From assembly GCF_003967075.1 (NCBI RefSeq), contig NZ_AP018664.1, positions 930,001-994,000 of the forward strand: DNA of 64,000 bases, written 5' to 3'. The stretch comes from Sphingobium amiense. Lineage in GTDB: Bacteria; Pseudomonadota; Alphaproteobacteria; Sphingomonadales; Sphingomonadaceae. The position numbers and the translations under genes were made by a program. Each line of letters starts with the position of its first letter. Position 1 is the first letter of the stretch. The notes below the pieces were generated by a model. That model saw nothing but the letters and a program-made list of their open reading frames with translations. It did no database searches and was not told the origin of the DNA. Positions 8,414 through 17,459 of the stretch are shown piece by piece.

Positions 8414-9775
8414 CGCGACGGCGGTCCACATCCGCAGTCGCACCGCGCCACGCCACGCGCTTTCCGGCGACAGCGCCAGCAGGATGAGGGGCAGTACTGG
8501 CAGGAAATAGCGCCCCTGCGTCCCCTGGATATAATCGGCTCCGAGCGGTGTGCCGGTCAGATACATGGCGGTTTCAATGAGCAGTGCGACACCCGCCGCG
8601 ATGGCCAGCCACCAGAGCCTGTGGCCGATCCCGAACCGCTCATCGGCGCCGCTCGCGACGCTTGCGGCGAGCATGAGGCAGGCGAGGGGATAGGCGAGCA
8701 GGGGCATCAGGATGGCGTTCCAGCCGAAGCGGCCCACGATCTGAAGCGCATAGACGGGCGCGCGCTCCTGTATGCTGGCGGCGAGGACACGGACATAAGC
8801 CGCCGGGTCGGCAAGGATGATGGCGAGCTGGTCGCGCAGCGGCGCTGTCATCATCGTCTCGCCGGTCCTGCGCGACTGGATATGATAGAGCGCCTGACTG
8901 CCGCCAGACATGTGCATCCACCCGGCGAAGGCGACCGCTCCCCCTGCCGTGGCGGCAAGGAAAATAAGCAGCCTCCGGTCTCGCGCTCCCGATGGCCAGC
9001 GCAACCCGGCAGCGAGCAGCGGCAGGTAAACGCCCTTGCAGAGCGCCAGAAGCGGGGCGGTGAACAGCAGTGCGGCGGATCGTGCGGGCGAGGCTCCCGC
9101 CGCGCCGATGCGCAGCGCCAGCGCCAGGCCGAGGAAGCCCAGCCCATTGATGATGGCGTCAGGGGACAGCGATCCGGTCTGGTAGGCGAAGGTGGGCAAC
9201 AGCGCCGCGCCCAGCATCGCGTTTCGTCCGAACGGCAGCAGGCGCAGCGCGGCCGCCAGCAGCGACAGACCCACAAGCGCGTTGACCGCCCGCCCGACAT
9301 AAAAGGCGTGAATCCACGGCAGTCCGGCCCATTGCCCGAGCAGGATGCCCGCGCTCCCCGGCGCGTAGAGGGTGGGCGGATAGCTGGCGACGTTGGGAAA
9401 GTCGCCGAAGCGCCGCCCCGGACGGGCCGCATCTGCCGCCGCGCTGCGGGCCAGCGCCGCGCGTTCGAACCGGCGGAGCGTCGCGGGCACATCGGTCGGA
9501 AAGTCGGCGGCCTGGATGGCGTGGCCCGCGTGGGGGAGATCGGCGCCGATCATCTGCCCGTTCCGGCGGGCGAGGACGGTCCCTTCGGAAAGGGCGAGCG
9601 CCTTCATATAATGCTGATTCTCGTCGGGCGCCTGAAAGGGCGGAGTGACGATCGCGAAGAATAATGTCGCCACAAATATGAGAGCGAAGAGCGTCTTTTC
9701 GGCCATGCTCCATGGCATGACGTGCGACGAGGTCGAACGCGCCGCGCCCTCAAATCTGGCTCGCTCCTGTCGCAT
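8288..9775 (-). CDS. DUF2142-type polytopic membrane protein
   Basis: A 495-residue polytopic membrane protein with about ten hydrophobic segments. The first periplasmic loop after TM1 has TPPFQAPDENQHYMKALALSEG, the signature region of DUF2142 proteins, which resemble GT-C glycosyltransferases and often sit near envelope polysaccharide genes. The Asp-Glu in PDENQHY could be the catalytic or cation site by analogy with GT-C enzymes; this is inference. Start choice is uncertain: ATG 9775 is used, with ATG 9718 and 9706 also in frame before TM1. Substrate unknown. Confidence 0.75.
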   Translation of the reverse strand: MRQERARFEGAARSTSSHVMPWSMAEKTLFALIFVATLFFAIVTPPFQAPDENQHYMKALALSEGTVLARRNGQMIGADLPHAGHAIQAADFPTDVPATLRRFERAALARSAAADAARPGRRFGDFPNVASYPPTLYAPGSAGILLGQWAGLPWIHAFYVGRAVNALVGLSLLAAALRLLPFGRNAMLGAALLPTFAYQTGSLSPDAIINGLGFLGLALALRIGAAGASPARSAALLFTAPLLALCKGVYLPLLAAGLRWPSGARDRRLLIFLAATAGGAVAFAGWMHMSGGSQALYHIQSRRTGETMMTAPLRDQLAIILADPAAYVRVLAASIQERAPVYALQIVGRFGWNAILMPLLAYPLACLMLAASVASGADERFGIGHRLWWLAIAAGVALLIETAMYLTGTPLGADYIQGTQGRYFLPVLPLILLALSPESAWRGAVRLRMWTAVALLLIAALTVFDSFWVHGFITSDGMPPHGSIARTLVLPSPRW

Positions 9776-9833
9776 GGGGGCGCTCTAGCGCGTCGGGCTT
9801 AATATTTCGCGACTGTTGTCGGATGTTTCCGGC

Positions 9834-10763
9834 TCAGTCTTCCGGAATATCCTGCCCGGCGGGGGGATGGAGCCGCAGCCGTGTCACGCGGCGTCCGTCG
9901 CTGGCGACGATTTCGAGTTTCCAGCCGCTCTGCTCATGTTCGAGTATCTCGCCGGGGTCGGGAACCCGGCCCGCCAGCACGAAGGCGAGACCGCCCAGCG
10001 TGTCGACATCTTCCTCGACGTCGGCGAGCCTGGGGTCGACATCCTTGGCGACGTCGTCCAGTTCGGCGCGGGCATCGGCTTCCCACAGGCCGCCGTCGAG
10101 CGGCACCAGCATCGCTTCGGGCGCGTCGTCATGCTCGTCCTCGACCTCGCCGACAATCTCTTCGACCAGATCCTCGAAGGTCAGCAGCCCTTCGGTGCCC
10201 GAATATTCGTCCAGCACGATGGCGAGATGCGTGCGCTTGGCGCGCATTTCCGCGAGCAGATCGAGCGCGCCCATGCTTTCGGGCACATAGAGCGGCTGGC
10301 GGATCAGCGGCTCCAGCGTTTCGGGCACCGGCGCCTTGCCTGCGAGGATAGCGAAGGCGTCGCGGATGTGGATCATGCCCACGATGGTGTCGAGATTTTC
10401 GCGATAGACCGGGATGCGGCTGTGCCCCGCCTCGGCAAAGAGCGCGGCGAGTTCGTCGAAGCTCGCCTTTTCCTCGATGGCGATGATGTCGGCGCGCGGC
10501 ACCGCGACATCGTCGACGGTATGCTCGGAAAAATGGAGGAGGTTGCGCACCATCTGCCGCTCGATAGCGGAAAGGTCGCCCTTGGCAGGCGGCGGACCTT
10601 CGCCGTCCTCGCTGTCCTCGTCATATTCGTCGAGCGCTTCTTCCAGTTCCTTGCGGAGACTGGTTTCCTCGCCCTCGCCGAACAGGAGTGACTTGATGCC
10701 GCTCCATATGCCGCCTTCGCTGCTACTGTCCGCTTCTTTCGAAGTGGCGCTCTCGTCAGCCAT
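9834..10763 (-). CDS. corC: CorC/HlyC-type CBS-domain protein
   Basis: A 309-residue soluble CBS-pair protein of the CorC/YbeX family. An acidic N-terminus (GEGEETSLRKELEEALDEYDEDSEDGEG) is followed by two CBS motifs (about 75-200, with DVAVPRADIIAIEE and the AIVLDEYSGTEGLLTFEDL block). The C-terminal CorC_HlyC domain ends RLRLHPPAG. Members are linked to Mg/Co efflux or ribosome-related functions. It lacks the DUF21 membrane domain. It follows ybeY with a few bases of overlap if TTG 10775 is used; I chose ATG 10763 (MADESATSK). The common neighbour lnt is absent downstream. Confidence 0.85.
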   Translation of the reverse strand: MADESATSKEADSSSEGGIWSGIKSLLFGEGEETSLRKELEEALDEYDEDSEDGEGPPPAKGDLSAIERQMVRNLLHFSEHTVDDVAVPRADIIAIEEKASFDELAALFAEAGHSRIPVYRENLDTIVGMIHIRDAFAILAGKAPVPETLEPLIRQPLYVPESMGALDLLAEMRAKRTHLAIVLDEYSGTEGLLTFEDLVEEIVGEVEDEHDDAPEAMLVPLDGGLWEADARAELDDVAKDVDPRLADVEEDVDTLGGLAFVLAGRVPDPGEILEHEQSGWKLEIVASDGRRVTRLRLHPPAGQDIPED

Positions 10764-10771
10764 GATGTCGT

Positions 10772-11284
10772 TCAATCCCCTGTTTGCCGATCCCCATAAG
10801 GGTCGGAAAGTCCGAGCGAGGCAAGCGCCGCTATCTCCAGCGCTTCCATCGCTTCGGCCTCATTGTCGTCCATATGGTCATATCCGAGCAAATGAAAAGT
10901 CCCGTGAACCATCAGATGCGTGGCGTGATCCACCACGGATATGCCCTTTTCCGCGGCTTCGGCGGCGCACACGCCCTCCGCCAGCACGATGTCGCCCAGC
11001 AGAACCTCGCCATCGTCGGTGTTGGCGGTCGCCTGAAGCAGGTCGTCCTGCACCATGGGAAAGGACAGGACGTTGGTCGGTTTGTCCCTGTCCCGATAGG
11101 CGCGGTTGAGGCCATGGACCTCCTCATCGCTCGTCAGCTTGACGGCGACTTCGTAGAGCGCCTGGTCATGCGCGAAATGCGCGTAAGGGCTGTGCGCGAC
11201 GGCCGCTTCGACCGCTCGCTGCGCCAGCAGTTCCCAGTCCGCTTCCGGCCAGCCTTCCTCGTGCAGCAGGGCGACTTCGATCAC
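10772..11284 (-). CDS. ybeY: Endoribonuclease YbeY, rRNA maturation factor
   Basis: Zinc-dependent endoribonuclease needed for 16S rRNA 3'-end processing and ribosome quality control. Its 170 residues end with the metal-binding motif HLMVHGTFHLLGYDH (HxxxHxxxxxH). NRAYRDRDKPTNVLSFPM is the family block before it. The start is GTG at 11284, overlapping the stop of phoH (GTGA), and the stop is next to the corC-like start. The phoH-ybeY-corC order is a conserved operon in proteobacteria, so co-transcription is very likely. Confidence 0.93.
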   Translation of the reverse strand: MIEVALLHEEGWPEADWELLAQRAVEAAVAHSPYAHFAHDQALYEVAVKLTSDEEVHGLNRAYRDRDKPTNVLSFPMVQDDLLQATANTDDGEVLLGDIVLAEGVCAAEAAEKGISVVDHATHLMVHGTFHLLGYDHMDDNEAEAMEALEIAALASLGLSDPYGDRQTGD

Positions 11285-12282
11285 GCGTCCGGCCCTTCAT
11301 AGGCCTGAACGATGCGTCCGACGACCGGATGCCGCACGACATCGCCGATGCCGAACGGCACCATGGCGATGCCCTCGACGCCCTGAAGCCGTGCAACCGC
11401 GTCGGCGAGACCGGAAACGCCCGGCTGCGGCAGATCGACCTGCTTGGGATCGCCGCAGATGACCATGCGGCTGCCTTCACCGAAGCGGGTGAGGAACATC
11501 TTCATCTGCGCGATGGTGGTGTTCTGCGCTTCGTCCAGCACGATGAACGCATTGGCGAGCGTGCGTCCGCGCATGAAGGCGAGCGGCGCGATCTCAATCT
11601 CCCCGGATGCGATGCGCCGCTCCACCTGTTCGGCGGGCAGCGTGTCGTAAAGCGCGTCGTAGATCGGGCGGAGATAGGGATCGACCTTCTCCTTCATATC
11701 GCCGGGCAGAAAGCCCAGCCGCTCACCCGCCTCGACTGCGGGGCGGGAGAGGATCAGGCGATCGACGCTGCCGGTGATGAGCTGGCTCACCGCCTGCGCG
11801 ACGGCGAGGTAGGTCTTGCCGGTGCCTGCCGGACCGAGCGCGAAGATGATGTCGTTGCGGGTCAGCGCTTCCATATAAGTGACCTGCGTCGCGCTGCGCG
11901 GGACGATGGTCTTCTTGCGCGTGCGGATCATGACCTTGGGCGGTTCGGCCACGTCATGCCGGATGATGCCGTCGAGCGTGGGTTCGGACGACATGGCGAT
12001 GACCGCCTCCACCGCGCCGGTGTCGATTTCCTGTCCGGCGACGATGCGGTTGTAGAGGCCGGTCATGACATCGCGCGCCCGCGCCGCCGCTTCGGCATCG
12101 CCCTCGATCTGGAGCTTGTTTCCGCGTGCAGCGATGTAGACACCCAGACGGTTTTCTATCGCGACGAGGTTCTGGTCATACTGGCCGAACAGCGTCGTCA
12201 ACAGGTGCGGACGGTCGAACGTGACTTCGAGGCGGGCGCGCTCGGCGGTTTCGGCGCGGTGGTGATTGGGCTTTTTCGACAT
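11281..12282 (-). CDS. ybeZ: PhoH-like ATPase (YbeZ)
   Basis: P-loop ATPase of the PhoH family, thought to work with YbeY in RNA metabolism. Of 333 residues, about the first 110 form a KH-like N-terminal region. The Walker A motif is GPAGTGKTYLAV (near 150-160) and the Walker B region is FIVLDEAQNTT. RMVICGDPKQVDLP is the sensor-type block typical of the family. ATG 12282 (MSKKPNHHRAE) is used. It lies between miaB and ybeY, 101 bases after the miaB stop. Confidence 0.92.
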   Translation of the reverse strand: MSKKPNHHRAETAERARLEVTFDRPHLLTTLFGQYDQNLVAIENRLGVYIAARGNKLQIEGDAEAAARARDVMTGLYNRIVAGQEIDTGAVEAVIAMSSEPTLDGIIRHDVAEPPKVMIRTRKKTIVPRSATQVTYMEALTRNDIIFALGPAGTGKTYLAVAQAVSQLITGSVDRLILSRPAVEAGERLGFLPGDMKEKVDPYLRPIYDALYDTLPAEQVERRIASGEIEIAPLAFMRGRTLANAFIVLDEAQNTTIAQMKMFLTRFGEGSRMVICGDPKQVDLPQPGVSGLADAVARLQGVEGIAMVPFGIGDVVRHPVVGRIVQAYEGPDA

Positions 12283-12383
12283 TCAGCGGCCTCCCTTTCT
12301 CGTCTTTCTCCCTCGTGCGGCAACAGGCGACTGTCGGTCGGGGAGACGGGTTCCCGTGAGAACGGGATTGACGAGGCTTTGGT

Positions 12384-13748
12384 TCAAGCGGCCTTCCTCC
12401 TGCTGAGTTCACCGGCCAGACTGTTCGGACCGGCACTGACGATATCGACTTCAACCATGTCGCCGATGGAAAGCTCCGGCGCGGTGACGACGACTGACTG
12501 GAGCCATGGCGATTTTCCGATGAGCTGGCCGGGATGGCGGCCCTTGCGCTCCAGCAATATGGCGGTGGTCCGGCCGACGGTTGCGGCGTTGAATTCCGCC
12601 TGCTGCCGGTTGAGCAGCGCCTGAAGCCGGGCAAGCCGTTCGTCCATCACTTCCGCCGGGATCTGATGATCCATGTCGGCGGCAGGCGTTCCGGGGCGGG
12701 GGCTGTATTTGAAGGAATAGCATTGCGCGTAGCGCACCTGTTCGACGATCCTGAGCGTATCCTCGAACTCCGCGTCGGTTTCTCCGGGGAAGCCTACGAT
12801 GAAGTCGCCGGAGATCGCGATGTCCGGCCGCGTTTCCCGAACCCGCTCGATGATCCGCAGATAGCTTTCCGCGCTGTGGCTGCGGTTCATGGCCTTGAGG
12901 ATGCGGTCGTTGCCGGCCTGCACGGGGAGGTGGAGGAACGGCATCAGTTTTTCCACTTCGCCATGGGCGGCGATCAGGCCGTCGCTCATGTCATTGGGGT
13001 GGCTGGTCGTGTAGCGGATGCGTTTCAGGTCGGCGATCTTCGCCAGTTCGCGGACGAGACCGTCCATGCCCTGCGGCCGCCCCCTGTCATCCTCGCCGGT
13101 CCAGGCGTTGACGTTCTGCCCCAGCAGCGTGATTTCGCGCGCGCCGCCGTCGACCAGCGCCTTGGCCTCATCGACGATGGCGTTCCAGCTCCGGCTGATT
13201 TCCGCCCCGCGCGTGTAGGGCACCACGCAATAGGTGCAGAATTTGTCGCAGCCTTCCATGATGGTGAGGAAGGCGGTGGGTCGCGCCTGCTTGGTGCGGG
13301 CGGGGAGGGCGCCGAACTTGGACGCGAGCGGCATATCGGTGTCGACCGCCGCTTCGCCGCGCCCGGCCTTCCCGATGAGGTCGGGGAGGCGATGATAGGC
13401 CTGCGGCCCGACGACGATGTCGACATTGCGCGCGCGGCGCTGGATTTCGCCGCCCTCCGCCTGCGCAACGCAGCCCGCGACCGCGATCATCGGGCGTGTA
13501 CCATCTTCCCGCGTCAGGCGGCCGATGTCAGAATAGACCTTGTCCACCGCCTTTTCGCGGATATGGCAGGTGTTGAGGATGACGAGGTCGGCTTCCGCGC
13601 CCTCCGCAGCCGGGGCCATGCCCTGCGTGCCCAGCATTTCCGCCATGCGCTCGCCATCATAGACGTTCATCTGGCAGCCGAAGGATTTGACGTGGAAAGT
13701 CTTCGGCTCGGTTCTGGCAGGCTTTCGCGGCGTGTCGTTACGATTCAT
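12384..13748 (-). CDS. miaB: tRNA-2-methylthio-N6-dimethylallyladenosine synthase
   Basis: Radical SAM methylthiotransferase that modifies A37 of tRNAs reading UNN codons. Its 454 residues comprise the N-terminal UPF0004 domain with the auxiliary cluster cysteines (SFGCQMNVYDGERM, LNTCHIREKA, VAGCVAQ), the radical SAM domain with CDKFCTYCVVPYTRG (CxxxCxxC), and a C-terminal TRAM domain (about 375-445). ATG 13748 is chosen because the following residues lead directly into the UPF0004 block. It heads the miaB-phoH-ybeY-corC run. Confidence 0.95.
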   Translation of the reverse strand: MNRNDTPRKPARTEPKTFHVKSFGCQMNVYDGERMAEMLGTQGMAPAAEGAEADLVILNTCHIREKAVDKVYSDIGRLTREDGTRPMIAVAGCVAQAEGGEIQRRARNVDIVVGPQAYHRLPDLIGKAGRGEAAVDTDMPLASKFGALPARTKQARPTAFLTIMEGCDKFCTYCVVPYTRGAEISRSWNAIVDEAKALVDGGAREITLLGQNVNAWTGEDDRGRPQGMDGLVRELAKIADLKRIRYTTSHPNDMSDGLIAAHGEVEKLMPFLHLPVQAGNDRILKAMNRSHSAESYLRIIERVRETRPDIAISGDFIVGFPGETDAEFEDTLRIVEQVRYAQCYSFKYSPRPGTPAADMDHQIPAEVMDERLARLQALLNRQQAEFNAATVGRTTAILLERKGRHPGQLIGKSPWLQSVVVTAPELSIGDMVEVDIVSAGPNSLAGELSRRKAA

Positions 13749-13757
13749 GCGGTCCAG

Positions 13758-14510
13758 CTATACAGGGTCGATATGCGCAGCGGAAGGGCGCTGATGCGCG
13801 ACAATGCTTTGCGCGATCCGTTCCCGCGCCAGTGCGGCGATGGCCTTGCGGTCGGCACAGGCGGAAGGATCGAAGGGTTCGAGGAAGCGGATGGTGACGG
13901 GGAGGACGCCCCTGCGTTCCAGCACCCGCTTCGCGTTTGCGCCTGCCGCCTCATCGCCGGTCCACGCGATGCCGGATGCCGCGTCACCATAGTCGATATG
14001 CACCGGCTGTATCATCACGGGGCGGGGCGGGGGCAGGAGAACGGCGAGCAGGGCGGCCTTGAAGGGCAGCAGCGTGCGCCCGTCGCCCGTGGTGCCTTCG
14101 GGGAAGAGCGCGACGGGCTGATGCCCCAGCATCGCAGCGCGCAGGGCGTCGATCTGACCCGTGAGACCGCCGCGCCGTTCGCGCGAAACGAACAGCGTGT
14201 TGTTCTGCGCCGCCAGCCATCCGATTGCGGGCCAGCGCGCCACATCGTCCTTCGAAACGAAGGCCGCGCCGGTTGCGCCCCCCAGCGCCAATATGTCGAT
14301 CCAGCTTATATGGTTGGACAGGATGAAGATGTCGCCGCCTGAAGGCCGCCCCTCAACCCGGACGCGCGCGCCTGTCGACCGGGCCGCCATTGCGAGAAAT
14401 CGGCGCGGCCACGGCGAACGGACGCCCAGAGCGCGCCAGATCAGGTGGAGCGGAAGGCAAAGCAGAAGGCTGGCGACCAGCGCGCCGATCCGCCTCCATC
14501 GGCGCAACAT
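13758..14510 (-). CDS. 1-acyl-sn-glycerol-3-phosphate acyltransferase (PlsC family)
   Basis: Membrane-associated acyltransferase of the LPLAT/PlsC family, converting lysophosphatidate to phosphatidate. Its 250 residues start with a hydrophobic anchor (RIGALVASLLLCLPLHLIW). The catalytic HxxxxD motif is NHISWID, and the substrate-binding motif is FPEGTTGDG. ATG 14510 is preferred; an upstream in-frame TTG at 14516 would put the start even closer to the fur stop. It lies between fur and miaB, spaced 9 bases from the miaB start. Confidence 0.88.
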   Translation of the reverse strand: MLRRWRRIGALVASLLLCLPLHLIWRALGVRSPWPRRFLAMAARSTGARVRVEGRPSGGDIFILSNHISWIDILALGGATGAAFVSKDDVARWPAIGWLAAQNNTLFVSRERRGGLTGQIDALRAAMLGHQPVALFPEGTTGDGRTLLPFKAALLAVLLPPPRPVMIQPVHIDYGDAASGIAWTGDEAAGANAKRVLERRGVLPVTIRFLEPFDPSACADRKAIAALARERIAQSIVAHQRPSAAHIDPV

Positions 14511-14521
14511 GGCCAAGTGCG

Positions 14522-14944
14522 TCAGTTCTTCCGGTCGAGCGCCACGCCGTAAAGCTCCATGCGATGATCGACCAGGCGGAAGCCCAGCTTTTCGGCGATC
14601 TGCTTTTGAAGCTGTTCCAGTTCGGGATCGACGAATTCGATCACGTTGCCGGTTTCGACGTCGATGAGATGATCGTGATGGGATTCTGGCGCTGCCTCAT
14701 ATCGGGCGCGGCCGTCGCCGAAGTCGTGGCGTTCCAGAATGCCCGCTTCTTCGAACAGGCGCACGGTGCGGTAGACCGTCGCGATGGAAATGCCGGGGTC
14801 GATCGCCGCCGAACGCTTGTGCAATTCCTCGACATCGGGATGGTCCACGGCGCTGCTGAGAACCTGGGCGATCACGCGCCGCTGTTCGGTGATGCGCAGG
14901 CCTTTTTCATGGCACAGGGCTTCGACGTCGATTTTGCGGTTCAT
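14522..14944 (-). CDS. fur: Fur-family metal-responsive regulator
   Basis: Ferric-uptake-regulator family transcription factor of 140 residues. The N-terminal winged helix includes RITEQRRVIAQVL and SIATVYRTVRLFEEAGIL. The dimerisation domain carries the metal-ligand block HHDHLIDVETGNVIEF. The C-terminal CxxC motifs of E. coli Fur are absent, as is usual in alphaproteobacterial Fur/Mur proteins, so the metal may be Fe or Mn. No Irr-type heme motif is visible. It lies directly upstream of the plsC-like gene with an 11-base gap. Confidence 0.9.
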   Translation of the reverse strand: MNRKIDVEALCHEKGLRITEQRRVIAQVLSSAVDHPDVEELHKRSAAIDPGISIATVYRTVRLFEEAGILERHDFGDGRARYEAAPESHHDHLIDVETGNVIEFVDPELEQLQKQIAEKLGFRLVDHRMELYGVALDRKN

Positions 14945-15004
14945 GAACGCTCGCTTGTTGATCCGGCGGAAAGTGGAAACAGCCTAGACCGTTTTGCGAA
15001 TACA

Positions 15005-15036
15005 GGAAAGGGGCGCATGGTCGTGCGCCCCTTTCC
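15005..15036. terminator. Hairpin between fur and mucR
   Basis: A perfect 13-bp stem (15005-15017 with 15024-15036) closes a 6-base loop, 24 bases past the mucR stop on the minus strand. The flank on that side is not T-rich, so efficiency as an intrinsic terminator is uncertain. It probably separates mucR from fur. Confidence 0.55.
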
Positions 15037-15059
15037 GAATTTCCACGTGGCCGGAGCCT

Positions 15060-15485
15060 TTACTTGGCCGGGCGGGTGCGGCGACGCTTGGTGCCCAGGC
15101 CGATTTTCTTTGCGAGACTGCGGCGCTGTTCCGCATAGTTGGGCGCAACCATCGGATAGTCGGCGGGCAGGCCCCACTTGGCGCGATAGTCGTCCGGCGT
15201 CATCTGATAATGGGTCATCAGGTGACGCTTGAGCATCTTCAGCTTCTTTCCGTCCTCAAGGCAGATGATGTAGTCAGGCTTTATCGAAGAGCGGACAGAT
15301 ACCGCAGGCTCGGGCTTTACTTCCGGGACAGGGGCGGGCTGGCTCAGGCCAGCAAGCGCGGCGTGGACATTCTGTATGAGCGAAGAGACATCCGAGACAG
15401 CGACACTGTTGTTTGACACATGTGCTGCCACGATGTCTGACGTCAAAGTAATGAGCAGCTCGTTCTGGGCGGATTCGGTTTCCAT
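15060..15485 (-). CDS. MucR/Ros-family zinc-finger regulator
   Basis: Global regulator of the Ros/MucR family, 141 residues. The N-terminal half (about 1-70) is the oligomerisation region. The prokaryotic zinc finger is in IICLEDGKKLKMLKRHLMTH, with a Cys-x2-Asp pair replacing the second Cys and two His ligands in KRHLMTH. A basic C-terminal tail (KKIGLGTKRRRTRPAK) follows MTPDDYRAKWGLP. Relatives silence AT-rich promoters and control surface polysaccharide, motility and cell cycle genes. It stands alone with gaps on both sides. Confidence 0.92.
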   Translation of the reverse strand: METESAQNELLITLTSDIVAAHVSNNSVAVSDVSSLIQNVHAALAGLSQPAPVPEVKPEPAVSVRSSIKPDYIICLEDGKKLKMLKRHLMTHYQMTPDDYRAKWGLPADYPMVAPNYAEQRRSLAKKIGLGTKRRRTRPAK

Positions 15486-15597
15486 TTTTTAATATCCTGC
15501 GAAGAATGGATTTGCGCGACCCGCCCGAGGAGAATGTTTCATGAGCGGTATGAATCCGACTAGCCTGCCGTAGAGCATTTCGCAAGCCGTTATTCAA

Positions 15598-16077
15598 TTA
15601 ACCTGTCATATCTATACGAAAACTCAGTGCATCGTGAAGATTGCCATCATTACCGCGATAGTAACCGGGACGACGATGTACATATTCGAAGCCGCATCTC
15701 TCATAAAGACGTATGGCGGTGTTGGTCGAGCGAACCTCCAGATTCATGGAGATAATTCCCCGACGCCGGGCCTGTGACAGGCTGTCCTGTAAAAGCGTTA
15801 CGCCTATCCCGCGCCCGCGCCACAGGGGCGTCACCGCGAGCAGCAGCAATTCGCATTCGTCGAGCACCGAACGGACGAGGGCGAAGCCCAACGGCGCAGC
15901 GTCCAGGCGCGCAATCGTGAGCCAGGTGCCCGGCATGGTCATCACGCCCGCCAGTTGCGGAAGCGTCCAGGCCTCCCCGAATGCGGGATCGAACGCGCTC
16001 GCCATCACCTCCATCGCGTCGGCCAGCGCGTTGCGATCGGTGTCGTCATAGTGATCCAGAACGATGCCCGCCATCAT
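15598..16077 (-). CDS. rimI: Ribosomal protein S18 alanine N-acetyltransferase
   Basis: GNAT-fold acetyltransferase of 159 residues. The acetyl-CoA loop is in LWRGRGIGVTLLQDSLSQA (the R/QxxGxG/A motif), followed by MNLEVRSTNTAIRLYERCGFEYVHRRPGYY, which fits RimI. It starts at ATG 16077 inside the tsaB stop (ATGA overlap); a second ATG follows at once at 16074. The tsaB-rimI pairing is a common gene order and supports this over a generic GNAT. The true substrate could differ. Confidence 0.85.
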   Translation of the reverse strand: MMAGIVLDHYDDTDRNALADAMEVMASAFDPAFGEAWTLPQLAGVMTMPGTWLTIARLDAAPLGFALVRSVLDECELLLLAVTPLWRGRGIGVTLLQDSLSQARRRGIISMNLEVRSTNTAIRLYERCGFEYVHRRPGYYRGNDGNLHDALSFRIDMTG

Positions 16078-16700
16078 GCCGATGCACGCTCCGCCATCGT
16101 CTTCGCGTCTGCTGCCCGTCCGTAGACAGGGCTGGGGGGCAGGGGCGGCAGGTCCGCGATCAGGGGGTAGTTGGCCGCGTCGGGATAGAGGGTAATCGCC
16201 GTTCCGGCGCCGCGCGCCGTCACCAGCGCTTCGGCGCCAGTGCCGTAGAAGAAGGATGCGTCGAGCTGCCGTGCAAGGGCGGCAATGGCAGTCGAAGCCA
16301 CGGAGGCCGAGGGGTTGCGCCCGCTTTCGTCGAATTGCTGCCAGAAGAGTTCGCCGTGGCCGCCGGTCATCGTGACGATGATTGGCCCGCCTTCGTGGCT
16401 GCGTGCCGCCTGTGCGGCGATGAGCGCGGGCGTGCTATAGCCGTGGACCGGAATGCCCCATGCCAGCGCCAGTGCGCGCGCCGCAGCGATGCCGATGCGG
16501 ACCCCGGTGAAGCTGCCCGGCCCGACCGCAACGGCTATGGCATCGGCACGTCCTCCGTCGGGAAGTGCGGCGATTGCGGGAAGCAGAGCCTCTGCATGGC
16601 CGCGCCCGACAATGTCGTGAAAGCCTTCGACAGGGCGGCCATCATTGAGCAGGGCGACGGACAGAGCCTGTGTCGCAGTGTCGATCACCAGAAGGCGCAA
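16074..16700 (-). CDS. tsaB: tRNA threonylcarbamoyladenosine biosynthesis protein TsaB
   Basis: Partner of TsaD/TsaE in making t6A37 of ANN-decoding tRNAs. Its 208 residues start MRLLVIDTATQALSVALL, the first actin-like ATPase strand, and contain AVGPGSFTGVRIGIAAARALA, the diagnostic TsaB block. The start codon is TTG 16700, supported by GGGAG on the minus strand six bases upstream and by the family N-terminus. Its stop overlaps the rimI start. TsaB lacks the metal-binding residues of TsaD, as expected. Confidence 0.92.
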   Translation of the reverse strand: MRLLVIDTATQALSVALLNDGRPVEGFHDIVGRGHAEALLPAIAALPDGGRADAIAVAVGPGSFTGVRIGIAAARALALAWGIPVHGYSTPALIAAQAARSHEGGPIIVTMTGGHGELFWQQFDESGRNPSASVASTAIAALARQLDASFFYGTGAEALVTARGAGTAITLYPDAANYPLIADLPPLPPSPVYGRAADAKTMAERASA

Positions 16701-16785
16701 GCGGAACTCCCGTCAGGCAGCCGCCCGATCGCGGCCCGTCCTCGCGGTTAGTCCATCCTCCTGCGTTTGCCAAATGTCCAGACGG

Positions 16786-17364
16786 TCAGACGGCGCGCAC
16801 TTCGGTGACTTCGGGCACATAATGTTTCAGCAGTTGTTCGATGCCGTTCTTGAGCGTGGCGCTGGACGAGGGGCAGCCGGCGCAGGCGCCCTGCATCTTG
16901 AGGTATACCGTGCCCTTGTCGAATCCGCGATAGACGATGTCTCCGCCATCGTTGGCGACCGCGGGGCGGACGCGCGTTTCGATGAGGTCGCGGATCTGTT
17001 CCACGATCTCCGCGTCTTCCGGATCGTCCGCATAAGCGCTTTCGTCGTCGGCAGGGACGCTGATGCCAGCGGCGCTGCCCGGCGCGAAGAGTGGCATGTT
17101 GGCGGAAAAATGATCGAGCAGCGTCGCGAGGACATCGGGCTTCACTGTGCTCCATTCCGCGCCGGGGGCGATCGTCACCGACACGAAATCGCTGCCGAAG
17201 AAGACGCCTGTCACGTCCCCCAGCCCGAACAGTGCGTCAGCGAGCGGGGAGGCTTCCGCCTCTTCGGGGCTGGCGAAGTCGCGGGTGCCGCCGCCCATGA
17301 CCTCCCGTCCCGGCAGGAACTTGATGGTGGCGGGATTGGGTGTGAGTTCGGTCTCGATCAGCAT
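16786..17364 (-). CDS. Nfu-type iron-sulfur cluster carrier
   Basis: Fe-S scaffold or carrier of the NFU1/NfuA type, 192 residues. The N-terminal Nfu_N domain (about 1-90) begins MLIETELTPNPATIKFLPG. The C-terminal NifU domain (about 105-185) carries the cluster-binding CAGCPSSSATLKNGIE (CxxC). The start is ATG 17364 or, three codons earlier, ATG 17373; neither has a clear Shine-Dalgarno. A longer open frame up to 17616 reads antisense through the neighbouring PNPOx-like gene and is rejected. Divergent from that gene. Confidence 0.9.
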   Translation of the reverse strand: MLIETELTPNPATIKFLPGREVMGGGTRDFASPEEAEASPLADALFGLGDVTGVFFGSDFVSVTIAPGAEWSTVKPDVLATLLDHFSANMPLFAPGSAAGISVPADDESAYADDPEDAEIVEQIRDLIETRVRPAVANDGGDIVYRGFDKGTVYLKMQGACAGCPSSSATLKNGIEQLLKHYVPEVTEVRAV

Positions 17365-17459
17365 GGCAGCCATGTGGCGATGCGCGTGGCGAAGATCAAG
17401 CGTTTCGGAACTTCGCGCGGCCCTGTCGATTGGGGACAGCAAACGCAAGGAGACAGGCC